From Cryomorphaceae bacterium (GTDB taxonomy: Bacteria; Bacteroidota; Bacteroidia; Flavobacteriales; Schleiferiaceae), in contig DMDX01000063.1 of assembly GCA_003451355.1 (NCBI GenBank), forward strand, positions 1-12,455: a DNA stretch of 12,455 nucleotides, read 5' to 3'. A program made the position numbers and the translations under genes. The notes beneath the pieces were generated by a model. It did not search any database. It was not told the origin of the DNA and worked only from the letters and a program-made list of their open reading frames with translations. Within the stretch, counting starts at the first letter, position 1. Each line of letters starts with the position of its first letter. Shown in pieces: positions 1-7,116 of the stretch.

Positions 1-60
1 TGGAACGACCCCTGGTACGGCGGCTACGGCTGGAACGACCCTTGGTACGGCGGCTACGGC
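1..60 (+). repeat. 30-bp in-frame tandem repeat, two copies
   Basis: Bases 1-30 and 31-60 are identical except at position 12 versus 42 (c/t, a synonymous Pro change). Each unit encodes WNDPWYGGYG. A degenerate third unit begins at 61 (WNPYYGYGGY). The array may continue to the left of the window. Confidence 0.9.
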
Positions 61-705
61 TGGAATCCCTACTACGGATACGGTGGTTACAACGGTTGGA
101 ACAACCGCTACGACCGCTGGAATCGCCCCGGTGGCGGCTGGACTCAGCCCGGTGGCGGATCTGGTTCCGGAACCGTGGACCCCACCCCAGACAGCGACAT
201 CCGTCGCCAGCAAATCAATTCAGGTAGCACCCCCTACCGTCGACCCGTGGTGACCAACAATCCGGGCGGAGGAAGCGTCGACCAAAATCGCCCCAAAGTG
301 GTCGAAGCTGAGCGCGGCCTGGAAACTTTTCCAACGAGACCCAGCGGCAGTAACCGTCCAGGGACCATTAGTGACGATACGCCGACCCGCGGCAACGCTC
401 CCGTTCGCCCGAGCACGAGCCCCCGCGAACCTCAGGGTAGCACCCCACCTGCCATGCGCCAGCCCGAAGTTCGCAATCCTGAAACGCGCCAGCCTGAGGT
501 CCGCAAGCCCGCTCCCGCGCAGCGCCAGCCAGAGGTCCGCACGCCGGAAGCCAAAAAACCAGAGCCGCCCCAGCGCCAACCCGAAGTGCGACGTACCGAA
601 CCTGCTCAGCGTCAACCTGAGTTCCGCCAACCGTCGACTCCTCGGAGTAATCCCACGCCGCAGCGCAGCAGCCCTTCGCCTAGCAGGAGCCCGCGCCGCC
701 CCTAA
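1..705 (+). CDS. Partial low-complexity W/Y/G-rich, then P/R/Q-rich protein (5' end outside window)
   Basis: The frame is open from the first base to TAA at 703-705, giving 234 visible residues; the true start lies upstream. The visible part has three zones. First is an aromatic/glycine zone (about residues 1-50) beginning with two copies of WNDPWYGGYG and then Asn/Tyr/Trp/Gly-rich. Next is a linker with GGG and PTP segments. Last is a basic, proline-rich tail (about 150-234) with five RQPEVR-type hexapeptides ending in a Ser/Pro/Arg stretch. No catalytic domain is visible. Trp/Tyr/Gly-rich envelope proteins with repetitive tails occur in Bacteroidota, and the outer-membrane barrel gene 11 nt downstream suggests co-transcription and an envelope location, but that is inference. 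The strongly biased composition and frame continuity into the repeats argue that it is a real gene rather than a chance frame. Function unknown; a signal peptide cannot be checked because the N-terminus is missing. Confidence 0.75.
   Translation, partial: WNDPWYGGYGWNDPWYGGYGWNPYYGYGGYNGWNNRYDRWNRPGGGWTQPGGGSGSGTVDPTPDSDIRRQQINSGSTPYRRPVVTNNPGGGSVDQNRPKVVEAERGLETFPTRPSGSNRPGTISDDTPTRGNAPVRPSTSPREPQGSTPPAMRQPEVRNPETRQPEVRKPAPAQRQPEVRTPEAKKPEPPQRQPEVRRTEPAQRQPEFRQPSTPRSNPTPQRSSPSPSRSPRRP
457..627 (+). repeat. Five RQPEVR-type hexapeptide repeats with variable spacers
   Basis: The hexapeptide is encoded at 457-474, 487-504, 523-540, 574-591 and 610-627; the last copy is RQPEFR. Spacers are 4, 6, 11 and 6 residues and rich in Pro, Glu, Lys and Ala. 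Codons differ between copies (for example gaa/gag, gtt/gtc/gtg), so selection has probably kept the peptide and this is not only recent DNA slippage. Such basic-acidic Pro-rich tails are usually extended and disordered. Confidence 0.85.
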
Positions 706-716
706 ACGCCTGATCT

Positions 717-2105
717 ATGAAAACCTCCATCACCATAGCCCTGCTCACCGCGGGCAGCCTGTCGCTTTGTGCCCAATCCACCCTCAGCGCGGTATGGATG
801 CAGCGCGGACACCGCTTTGGCACGGCCCGCTACAACGGGTCTGCAGGCGCACTCGCTGCGATGGGCGGCGACGGCAGCTCGAGTATTGAGAACCCTGCCC
901 TCATGAATTCTTCGACGTTTGGCGGAACCGAATTCAGCGCCCACGTCCGGGCCGACCAAACCGACCTTAGGAGCCAAGGACTGGGACTCGGCCAGGCCTA
1001 CATGACCGGTGCCTGGCGCCTCAACAGCAAAGCCCGTCTGTCTGTGGGACTGGCCTACCAGCGCGACGCCTGGTTTCCCAACTTCTGGATTACTTCAGAC
1101 CAAAACCCCCAAACCTCAGCGGTGGCCGGTTGGATGGAACAATCCAACGGATTCAGCCCTGAACAGCTTTTGGCCAACGGACAGTACGACGCATACGTAG
1201 CCTACATGGGCTACCTCACTGAAGTTGGCGCTGGCAACCAGTACACCGCCTACGCCGACGGAGTGCCTACCTACCGGCAGGTGCGTTTTGCACGTGAGCA
1301 GTCGATCACGTCGTGGTCGGTTCCGTTCGCCATTAAAAGCGAAAAATTTTCGCTCGGCGTGCGGATCGAGCGGCGCGACGGGCGTGCGCAAGAACGCTTT
1401 ACGATGACCGAGTCGGGATTCAACCCAAGTGGCGTCACCAAGGCCTACCAGAAAACCGTGGTGGACAGCACCCGTTGGGGCCAGTGGAACATTCGCTTTG
1501 GCGTCGCTGCCCAGTTGACGGACGGACTTAGGTTCAGCGCGGCGGTGCAGCCCGCGTCGACGGCCTTGGTGCAGTGGGACTACCGCAACAGGGTTACCCC
1601 TGAGGCCAACAGCTCCGAAACCAACCTCACCGCGTTTGAACTCTACGACGATCAGGAGTTTCGCTACCAGCTTCCCACAGTCGTGCAATTTGGCCTTGCC
1701 CAGACACTCGGAACCAAGGCCGCAGTATCTGCCGTGTGGGTCTACCATTCCAAGGTGGATGCGTTGATCAGCAGTCCGTTGAACTACTACGACCTCGGTC
1801 GCCAAATGGCCGACGAGCTCCGTGCCCACCAGCAGTTCCGCCTCGGAGGCGAATACCGACTGACCGAAGCCTGGACGGCCCGCGGAGGGGTACAATGGTC
1901 CGAGTCCGGAACCGATTTTGACGACCACAGCAGCTACCAAATGCTGGGACTCGGCCTCGGATACCAAGAGCGCGATTGGGGTGTAGACCTTGCCTATAAT
2001 GCCCTTCGCGCGTCGGGGAGCATCCAAAATCCCGGCGATGGCCAATCTTGGGACCTAGGCGCTAACCACCAGCGCGGCACGGTGACGTACCGAGCGCGAT
2101 TCTAG
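717..2105 (+). CDS. Outer-membrane beta-barrel protein, OmpP1/FadL (TodX)-like
   Basis: The product is 462 residues. Residues 1-20 form a signal peptide (charged start, hydrophobic core, cleavage expected after CAQ); the residue before Cys is Leu, so this is not a good lipobox. The mature N-terminus has the Gly/Ala-rich segment with GGDGSSSIENPA at about 50-61, resembling the conserved 'NPA' region near the start of FadL/OmpP1-type barrels. The rest alternates short amphipathic strands with polar loops, and the chain ends in Phe (YRARF), the usual terminal aromatic residue of barrels inserted by BamA. FadL-type proteins carry hydrophobic compounds across the outer membrane; the substrate here cannot be read from sequence. 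The start follows the preceding stop by 11 nt with no recognisable promoter between them, so it is probably co-transcribed with the low-complexity gene. A PorV-like or other Bacteroidota barrel family remains possible. Confidence 0.75.
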   Translation: MKTSITIALLTAGSLSLCAQSTLSAVWMQRGHRFGTARYNGSAGALAAMGGDGSSSIENPALMNSSTFGGTEFSAHVRADQTDLRSQGLGLGQAYMTGAWRLNSKARLSVGLAYQRDAWFPNFWITSDQNPQTSAVAGWMEQSNGFSPEQLLANGQYDAYVAYMGYLTEVGAGNQYTAYADGVPTYRQVRFAREQSITSWSVPFAIKSEKFSLGVRIERRDGRAQERFTMTESGFNPSGVTKAYQKTVVDSTRWGQWNIRFGVAAQLTDGLRFSAAVQPASTALVQWDYRNRVTPEANSSETNLTAFELYDDQEFRYQLPTVVQFGLAQTLGTKAAVSAVWVYHSKVDALISSPLNYYDLGRQMADELRAHQQFRLGGEYRLTEAWTARGGVQWSESGTDFDDHSSYQMLGLGLGYQERDWGVDLAYNALRASGSIQNPGDGQSWDLGANHQRGTVTYRARF

Positions 2106-2132
2106 ACTGCTTCCCCAAAGCCCTTCGTGGCG

Positions 2133-2140
2133 TATTTTCG
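2133..2140 (+). promoter_or_regulatory. Probable Bacteroidota -7 promoter box for the VPS10/Asp-box gene
   Basis: TATTTTCG matches TAnnTTTG at all but one fixed base and lies 4 nt before the ATG at 2145. No convincing TTG -33 box is visible at the usual spacing. The position implies a leaderless or very short-leader transcript. Confidence 0.45.
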
Positions 2141-2144
2141 GGGA

Positions 2145-5100
2145 ATGAAGCACCTACTTTGGATCGCCGCGGTTGCGGCACTTCCGGCCGCAATGCAGGC
2201 CCAAAAGCTTGACGCACTGGCCTTTCGCAGCGTCGGACCCGCCCTCACGAGTGGCCGGGTTTCGGACCTCGCCGTACATCCGACCAACGCCGACGAGTGG
2301 TACGTCGCAGCCGCTTCGGGCGGAGTCTGGAAGACCACCAACCACGGCGTGACGTTCGAACCCTTGTTCGACGACCAAGGCTCCTACTCCATCGGGTGCA
2401 TCACCCTTGACCCTAACAACCCGCACACGGTGTGGGTGGGTTCCGGAGAAAACAACAACCAGCGCTCGGTAGCCTACGGCGACGGGGTCTACAAGTCCAC
2501 GGACGGAGGCGCAAGCTGGACCAACATGGGCCTCAAGGCCTCGGAGCACATCGGCATGATTGCGGTGCACCCTAAAAACAGCAACATCGTGTGGGTGGCC
2601 GCCTACGGCCCCTTGTGGAGCAGCGGTGGTGAGCGCGGAATCTACAAAACCACAGACGGTGGCAAGACCTGGCGCCGCGTGCTGCAGGTGTCCGACCACA
2701 CCGGATTCAACGAGGTGCACCTCGATCCGCGCAACCCCAACATCCTGTTTGCCACGGCCCACCAACGCCGTCGCCACGTGCATACATACATTTCAGGCGG
2801 ACCCGAATCCGGCCTGTGGAAGTCCGAAGACGGTGGCGAAACCTGGACAGAAGTTAAGAGTGGAATTCCGGGCGGAGACAAAGGCCGACTTAGCCTCGCC
2901 ATTTCGCCCGTCAATCCAGACGTGCACTACCTCATGATCGAGGGGCACGGAACCTACCGCAGCACCAACCGAGGTGCGTCCTACAGCAAGCGCAGCGACC
3001 ACGCCACTTCGGGCAACTACTACGTCGAGCTGATTGTATCCAAGCACGACGCCGATGCGGTGTACAGCATGGACACCTACGCCCAGTGGTCTGAGGACGG
3101 CGGAGCCACCTTTAAGCGCCTTGGCGAAAAAAACAAGCACGTCGACAACCACGCGTTTTGGCAAGATCCCAGCAACCCCAAGCACCTCATCATGGGCTGC
3201 GATGGTGGAGTGTACGAAACCTGGGACCACGCGTCGACCTGGCACTACAAAGACAACTTGCCAATTACCCAATTCTACCGAGTGGCGGTGGACAATGCCG
3301 AACCATTTTACGGCATTTACGGCGGAACCCAGGACAACTTCTCACTCGGAGGCCCAAGCCAGACCGTCAACGACCGCGGCATCGTCAACAGCGATTGGTA
3401 CGTGACCCAAACGGGCGACGGATTTGAATCTCAAGTAGACCCCACTGACCCCAACATTGTCTACGCCCAAGCACAGTACGGCGGACTCCAGCGATTTGAC
3501 AAAAAATCCGGCGAAGGCGTCAACATCAAGCCCATCGAACCGGTTAACGGCAAAGCATGGCGCTGGAACTGGGATGCCCCCCTTCTCATCAGTCCGCACG
3601 ACAGCAAGACACTGTACTTCGCCGCCAATGTCGTGTTCAAGAGCACCGACCGCGGCAATTCGTGGACGAGTATATCTGGTGATTTGTCGCGCCAACTCGA
3701 CCGCCACCAGATTGCGGTGATGGGCAAGATTCAGGGCCTCGACGCCATCGCCTACAAGCAGAGCACCTCGATGTACGGCAACATCACTGCGCTGCATGAA
3801 TCTCCCAAAACCAAGGGTCTTTTGGCCGTGGGAACCGACGACGGCCTTGTCCATATATCAAGTGATGGCGGCGCGAACTGGACGAAGCTCGACAAGCTTC
3901 CAGGAATTCCCGACCTGACGTACGTGAACGACGTCAAGTGGTCGCAGCATTCCGCAGATGTACTGTACGTGGTGTTCAACAACCACAAAAACGGTGATTT
4001 CAAGCCGTACGTACTCGTGACCAAAAACCGCGGCAAGACGTGGGAGGCGATCAGTGCGGGGTTACCGCAGCGAGGTTCCGCATACGTACTCGCTGAAGAC
4101 CATATTGATGCGAATCTGCTGTTTGTCGGAACCGAATTCGGGGCGTTCACCAGCACCGACGCGGGCGTGACGTGGACCGAGCTCAAAAAAGGCCTGCCGA
4201 CCGTAGCGGTGCGCGACATCGCTATTCAGCAGCGCGAAGACGACCTCGTGCTGGCAACCTTCGGACGTGGTTTTTACGTACTTGACGACTACAGCCCGTT
4301 GCGCGAAATCAAAAAGGACATCAAAAAGAACGATGCTATCATACTGCCGATTAAGCCTGCCGTTCTGTACCACGAGGCTTCTCCCTTGGGATACGGCGGT
4401 GCGGGATTCCTCGGAGCGAGCTACTACATGGCCGACAATCCCAAGGTGGGCGCCACGTTCACCTACTGGGTGAAGAACGCACCAAAAACACTGAAGGAGC
4501 AGCGCGAGGAAGCCGATAAAAAGACCCCGAGCTACCCATCTAAAGACGCCATTCGAGCTGAGGGAAATGAGGACAAACCCTACCTCGCACTAGTCATTCG
4601 CAGCAGTAACGGTTCGGTCGTGCGCATAATTCAAGCGAAGTACAGCAACGGCCTCAAACGCACGACTTGGGACGGAAAGGTTGCGCGCAGTGCGTCGCCC
4701 GATCGGGGTTCGTACATGGCTCCTGCGGGCACCTACAGCATCCAGCTGGTTGGTATCCACGGCAGCAGCATTGACACCTTGACCAAGCCAAGCACGTTTG
4801 CGGTGACCTACCTCAACAACCTGAGTCTTCCAGCTGAAAAGCCCGCCGAACTCGTGGCACTTCAAAAGTCTTTGGATGCCTTGCAGCTCCGAATGGATAA
4901 AGTGGGGCGCCAAATGGATGAAGTAGAGGCTCGACTCGAGCGTGCCGACAAGTTGGTGGGCTACGGCGTAGCCACCCCGGCCACACTGCGCGGAGAGGTT
5001 ACCGCAGCGCGTGCTGAGTGGCGTACGCTCAACATGGTATTGAACGGAGACGAGTTGATTGCCGGGAAGGAATTCGAAACGCTTCCAGGTCTGCGCGACC

Positions 5101-5246
5101 GATTGAGTTCGGCCACATGGGGTTCGTACTCGATTCGTTCAGAGCCCACCCAGACCATGAAGGACCAGCGCCGCGTCGTGGCCGACCAACTCGCCGACGT
5201 AGAGAAGCGCCTGGCCGCACTCATGAATCAGAGTGCAGCGTGGTAA
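2145..5246 (+). CDS. Secreted VPS10/sortilin-like Asp-box beta-propeller protein
   Basis: The product is 1033 residues from ATG at 2145. An in-frame GTG at 2127 would add six residues before the signal peptide and overlap the likely promoter, so I reject it. Residues 1-20 are a signal peptide ending AMQAQ. Many Asp-box (BNR) motifs S/T-x-D/N-x-G-x-x-W/F follow: near residues 117, 168, 226, 273, 316, 500, 572, 626 and 669. With TQDNFSLGGPS in the middle and FGRGFYVLDD near 706-716, this is the pattern of the bacterial 'VPS10 domain/glycosyl hydrolase' family, expected to fold as one or two large propellers. A beta-rich region follows to about 890, then a probable coiled-coil of heptad-like Leu/Met/Val around 900-945 and a helical tail. 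Only two cysteines are seen, so the disulfide-rich module of eukaryotic sortilin is absent. No type IX secretion C-terminal domain is recognisable, so the location is probably periplasm or envelope. Substrate unknown; the glycosidase label is family habit and no catalytic site is evident. Confidence 0.85.
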   Translation: MKHLLWIAAVAALPAAMQAQKLDALAFRSVGPALTSGRVSDLAVHPTNADEWYVAAASGGVWKTTNHGVTFEPLFDDQGSYSIGCITLDPNNPHTVWVGSGENNNQRSVAYGDGVYKSTDGGASWTNMGLKASEHIGMIAVHPKNSNIVWVAAYGPLWSSGGERGIYKTTDGGKTWRRVLQVSDHTGFNEVHLDPRNPNILFATAHQRRRHVHTYISGGPESGLWKSEDGGETWTEVKSGIPGGDKGRLSLAISPVNPDVHYLMIEGHGTYRSTNRGASYSKRSDHATSGNYYVELIVSKHDADAVYSMDTYAQWSEDGGATFKRLGEKNKHVDNHAFWQDPSNPKHLIMGCDGGVYETWDHASTWHYKDNLPITQFYRVAVDNAEPFYGIYGGTQDNFSLGGPSQTVNDRGIVNSDWYVTQTGDGFESQVDPTDPNIVYAQAQYGGLQRFDKKSGEGVNIKPIEPVNGKAWRWNWDAPLLISPHDSKTLYFAANVVFKSTDRGNSWTSISGDLSRQLDRHQIAVMGKIQGLDAIAYKQSTSMYGNITALHESPKTKGLLAVGTDDGLVHISSDGGANWTKLDKLPGIPDLTYVNDVKWSQHSADVLYVVFNNHKNGDFKPYVLVTKNRGKTWEAISAGLPQRGSAYVLAEDHIDANLLFVGTEFGAFTSTDAGVTWTELKKGLPTVAVRDIAIQQREDDLVLATFGRGFYVLDDYSPLREIKKDIKKNDAIILPIKPAVLYHEASPLGYGGAGFLGASYYMADNPKVGATFTYWVKNAPKTLKEQREEADKKTPSYPSKDAIRAEGNEDKPYLALVIRSSNGSVVRIIQAKYSNGLKRTTWDGKVARSASPDRGSYMAPAGTYSIQLVGIHGSSIDTLTKPSTFAVTYLNNLSLPAEKPAELVALQKSLDALQLRMDKVGRQMDEVEARLERADKLVGYGVATPATLRGEVTAARAEWRTLNMVLNGDELIAGKEFETLPGLRDRLSSATWGSYSIRSEPTQTMKDQRRVVADQLADVEKRLAALMNQSAAW

Positions 5247-5260
5247 GCTGATTGCGTACT

Positions 5261-5300
5261 AAAAACAAAGGGCGGCCCTTCACGGGGCCGCCCTTTTTTT
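5261..5300. terminator. Bidirectional intrinsic terminator between convergent genes
   Basis: A perfect 12-bp stem, AAAGGGCGGCCC (5267-5278) and GGGCCGCCCTTT (5285-5296), encloses a 6-nt loop TTCACG. A T-run follows on the plus strand (5294-5300). An A-rich tract precedes it (5261-5269) and supplies the U-run for minus-strand transcripts. It lies 14 nt after the stop of the VPS10/Asp-box gene and about 21 nt past the stop of the convergent KAS III gene, so it can end both transcripts. Confidence 0.9.
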
Positions 5301-5321
5301 GTGTAATCCGAAGGTTCCGAA

Positions 5322-6395
5322 TTAGAATCGGTACACGAAGGCGTTGATGTTCATGCCGGCACCTACGCTCGCAAAGAGCACGATGTCGCCCGGATGCACC
5401 TCATGGCCTTGGTACTGCTCATGGAGAACAAGATCGAGCAATGTCGGAACCGTGGCTACCGAGCTATTGCCCATCCACTGGATGGACATGGGCATTACGG
5501 CGTCCAAGTCGGCTTCAAGGCCATAGAGCTTGTAGAGGCGCTCGCCGACACCGTGGTCCAACTTGGCATTAGCCTGGTGCATAAAGATCTTTTTGACGTC
5601 TTTAAGGTGCACTCCTGCGTTGTCGAGGGCGGCCTTCATGGCGTCCGGAACGTACTTCAGCGCAAATTCATAAATCTTGCGGCCCTTCATACGAATGAGG
5701 CGATCATTGGGGTCACTCGCAGGATTCACCGAGGGCAAGGACTTTAAGTAGTACGCCTCGTCTTTGGTGTAACTGACTGATGAAGATCCTAATATCCCGG
5801 AATCTCCACTTCCCGTTCGAATTTCAAAGCACGCAGCGGCGGCTCCGTCAGCAAAAATCATGGAGTCACGGTCGTGGTGGTCTACGATGCGCGACAACGT
5901 TTCGGTACCGACGACCAAAGCCTTTTTGGCCATTCCCGCCTGCATGTATGCGTTGGCCACCAGCACACCTTGAATCCATCCGGGGCAACCGGCCAAAATG
6001 TCAAAAGCCACCGTGTTGGGATTTGCGATGCCCAACTTTGCTTTTACCCGAGACGCAATCGAAGGCATCTGGTCAATCCGGCGCGTTCCGGCATCGATGT
6101 CTCCGAAATTCTGACCGACAATCAAAAGGTCAAGATCTTCGGCATTCCAGCCCGCGTCGGCAAGCGCCTTCACCGCGGCTTCAGCTCCGATGTCCGAGGA
6201 ATTTTGGTCGGGACGTACGTAACGCCGCTCCTCAATCTCGGTGATTTGCTGAAACTTTTGGATGATTACCTCATTGGGATTGGGAAACGTATTCCCGTTG
6301 TCGTCCATAAACTCATTCTGCAAAAAGGCGGAATTCGGAACAACTACTTCGGGCAGAACCGATCCGGTTCCTGCGATGACAACAGCATGATTCAT
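5322..6395 (-). CDS. 3-oxoacyl-ACP synthase III (KAS III)-like condensing enzyme
   Basis: The product is 357 residues of the thiolase superfamily, which condenses an acyl-CoA or acyl thioester with a malonyl carrier by a Claisen reaction. The full Cys-His-Asn set is visible: Cys137 in FDILAGCPGW, His273 in FMHQAN, and Asn310 in MGNSSVATVP; the C-terminal glycine motif is SVGAGMN. It is longer than canonical FabH (about 320 residues). Between the first strand and the ITEIEERRY motif it has an insertion-like segment (about residues 24-48, NEFMDDNGNTFPNPNEV). That form is common as an extra KAS III paralogue in Bacteroidota, so I do not call it fabH. Its exact substrate could be housekeeping fatty-acid initiation, a branched or special acyl chain, or aryl-polyene/resorcinol-type chemistry. 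No other fatty-acid gene is adjacent. The ATG at 6395 is chosen because a -7 box lies 5 nt upstream; a GTG/ATG-like start further out at 6446 would overlap folE. Confidence 0.85.
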   Translation of the reverse strand: MNHAVVIAGTGSVLPEVVVPNSAFLQNEFMDDNGNTFPNPNEVIIQKFQQITEIEERRYVRPDQNSSDIGAEAAVKALADAGWNAEDLDLLIVGQNFGDIDAGTRRIDQMPSIASRVKAKLGIANPNTVAFDILAGCPGWIQGVLVANAYMQAGMAKKALVVGTETLSRIVDHHDRDSMIFADGAAAACFEIRTGSGDSGILGSSSVSYTKDEAYYLKSLPSVNPASDPNDRLIRMKGRKIYEFALKYVPDAMKAALDNAGVHLKDVKKIFMHQANAKLDHGVGERLYKLYGLEADLDAVMPMSIQWMGNSSVATVPTLLDLVLHEQYQGHEVHPGDIVLFASVGAGMNINAFVYRF

Positions 6396-6400
6396 GGGCG

Positions 6401-6408
6401 CAAAAGTA
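6401..6408 (-). promoter_or_regulatory. -7 promoter box (TACTTTTG) for the KAS III-like gene
   Basis: Read on the minus strand, TACTTTTG is a perfect match to the Bacteroidota TAnnTTTG element. It is followed by CGCCC and then the ATG at 6395, a 5-nt gap. A TTTG occurs upstream (plus-strand 6421-6424) but only 12 bp away, which is short for a -33 box. Confidence 0.65.
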
Positions 6409-6431
6409 CCGTTTTCCGCGCAAAGCCCTTG

Positions 6432-6439
6432 TACCTTTG
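6432..6439 (+). promoter_or_regulatory. -7 promoter box (TACCTTTG) for folE and the downstream gene run
   Basis: TACCTTTG matches TAnnTTTG perfectly and lies 5 nt before the folE ATG at 6445. A TTTT at 6412-6415 is the nearest -33-like element (16-bp spacer) and is weak. Transcription would start at or next to the ATG, giving a leaderless or near-leaderless message. Confidence 0.7.
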
Positions 6440-6444
6440 CTCGC

Positions 6445-7116
6445 ATGAAATCTCACGACCCCGACCACACAAGTTCGAGCGTGCACACTCCGGTGCGTCC
6501 GGATGCCTTTTTACTCAGCGACGACGAGAAAATCGCGCGCATCGAAGCCCACGTTCGCGGAATCCTCGACACCCTTGGTTTGGACCTCGAAGACGACAGT
6601 TTGCGCGGCACCCCTAAGCGCGTGGCGAAGATGTTTGTCAAAGAGACATTTGGCGGACTTCACCCCGACAAGGCTCCCGACCTCAACACGTTTGAGAATA
6701 ACTACCACTACGGCGAGATGCTCGTCGAAAAGAACATTGTGGTCTACTCGACCTGCGAGCACCACTTAATGCCGATCGTAGGTCGTGCACACATCGCCTA
6801 CCTGAGCAAAGACCGCGTCATTGGCCTGAGTAAGATGAACCGAATCGTGGACTTTTACGCTAAGCGTCCCCAGGTTCAAGAGCGCCTCACTCGTCAAATC
6901 GCGGAGTCGCTGACCAAAGCCTTGGGCACCGACGATGTGGCCGTGATGATTGACGCCAAGCACTTGTGCGTCAATGCGCGCGGAATCCGCGACGTACACT
7001 CCAGCACGGTTACCGCCGAGTACGGAGGGCGATTTTTGGCCGAAGAAGGGCTCCGCACCGAATTTTTGGCCTACATTCAAACGCAAACTACGTTTGGCGA
7101 CAGTCCGCACACATGA
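6445..7116 (+). CDS. folE: GTP cyclohydrolase I (FolE, type IA)
   Basis: The product is 223 residues, the usual length for bacterial FolE (E. coli 222). The enzyme opens the guanine ring of GTP and rearranges it to 7,8-dihydroneopterin triphosphate, first step of tetrahydrofolate and pterin synthesis in the cytoplasm. The zinc site is intact: Cys104 and His107 in STCEHHLMP and Cys175 in KHLCVNARG; His106 is the neighbouring active-site residue. Other family blocks are present: LRGTPKRVAKMF near 53-64, IGLSKMNRIVDF near 126-137, RPQVQERLT near 141-149 and HSSTVT near 185-190. The first ~22 residues are polar and probably flexible. The ATG at 6445 is supported by the -7 box 5 nt upstream; an in-frame ATG at 6394 would overlap the divergent gene and its promoter. 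The stop overlaps the cysS start (ATGA). Confidence 0.97.
   Translation: MKSHDPDHTSSSVHTPVRPDAFLLSDDEKIARIEAHVRGILDTLGLDLEDDSLRGTPKRVAKMFVKETFGGLHPDKAPDLNTFENNYHYGEMLVEKNIVVYSTCEHHLMPIVGRAHIAYLSKDRVIGLSKMNRIVDFYAKRPQVQERLTRQIAESLTKALGTDDVAVMIDAKHLCVNARGIRDVHSSTVTAEYGGRFLAEEGLRTEFLAYIQTQTTFGDSPHT

Larger units (their letters stand above)
6396..6444. promoter_or_regulatory. Divergent promoter region with 14-bp imperfect inverted repeat
   Basis: The 49 bp between the two divergent start codons consist of a left arm GGGCGCAAAAGTAC (6396-6409), a 21-bp centre, and a right arm GTACCTTTGCTCGC (6431-6444). The arms match as an inverted repeat at 11 of 14 positions, and each contains the -7 box of one gene. 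RNA polymerase footprints on the two promoters must overlap. The symmetry may be only the result of two similar promoters facing apart, or may also bind a regulator. Confidence 0.65.

Noticed and set aside
220..630. Minus-strand frame of 136 codons opposite the RQPEVR tail
   Set aside because: Its repetitive LRL/RF content is just the complement of the repeats on the plus strand; no start context or promoter supports it.
1116..2045. 309-codon open frame on the minus strand inside the barrel gene
   Set aside because: It lies wholly opposite a well-supported gene with signal peptide and terminal Phe. Long antisense frames are common in GC-rich coding sequence, and its translation has no recognisable domain.
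6396..6444. Riboswitch or attenuator between the KAS III-like gene and folE
   Set aside because: With both -7 boxes 5 nt from the start codons there is no room for a 5' leader, so an RNA switch is implausible. The inverted repeat is explained by two facing promoters.
6966..7112. Upstream extension of the cysS frame into folE
   Set aside because: The extension has no CysRS homology and is arginine-rich shadow sequence; the ATG at 7113 gives the normal N-terminus and the ATGA overlap.
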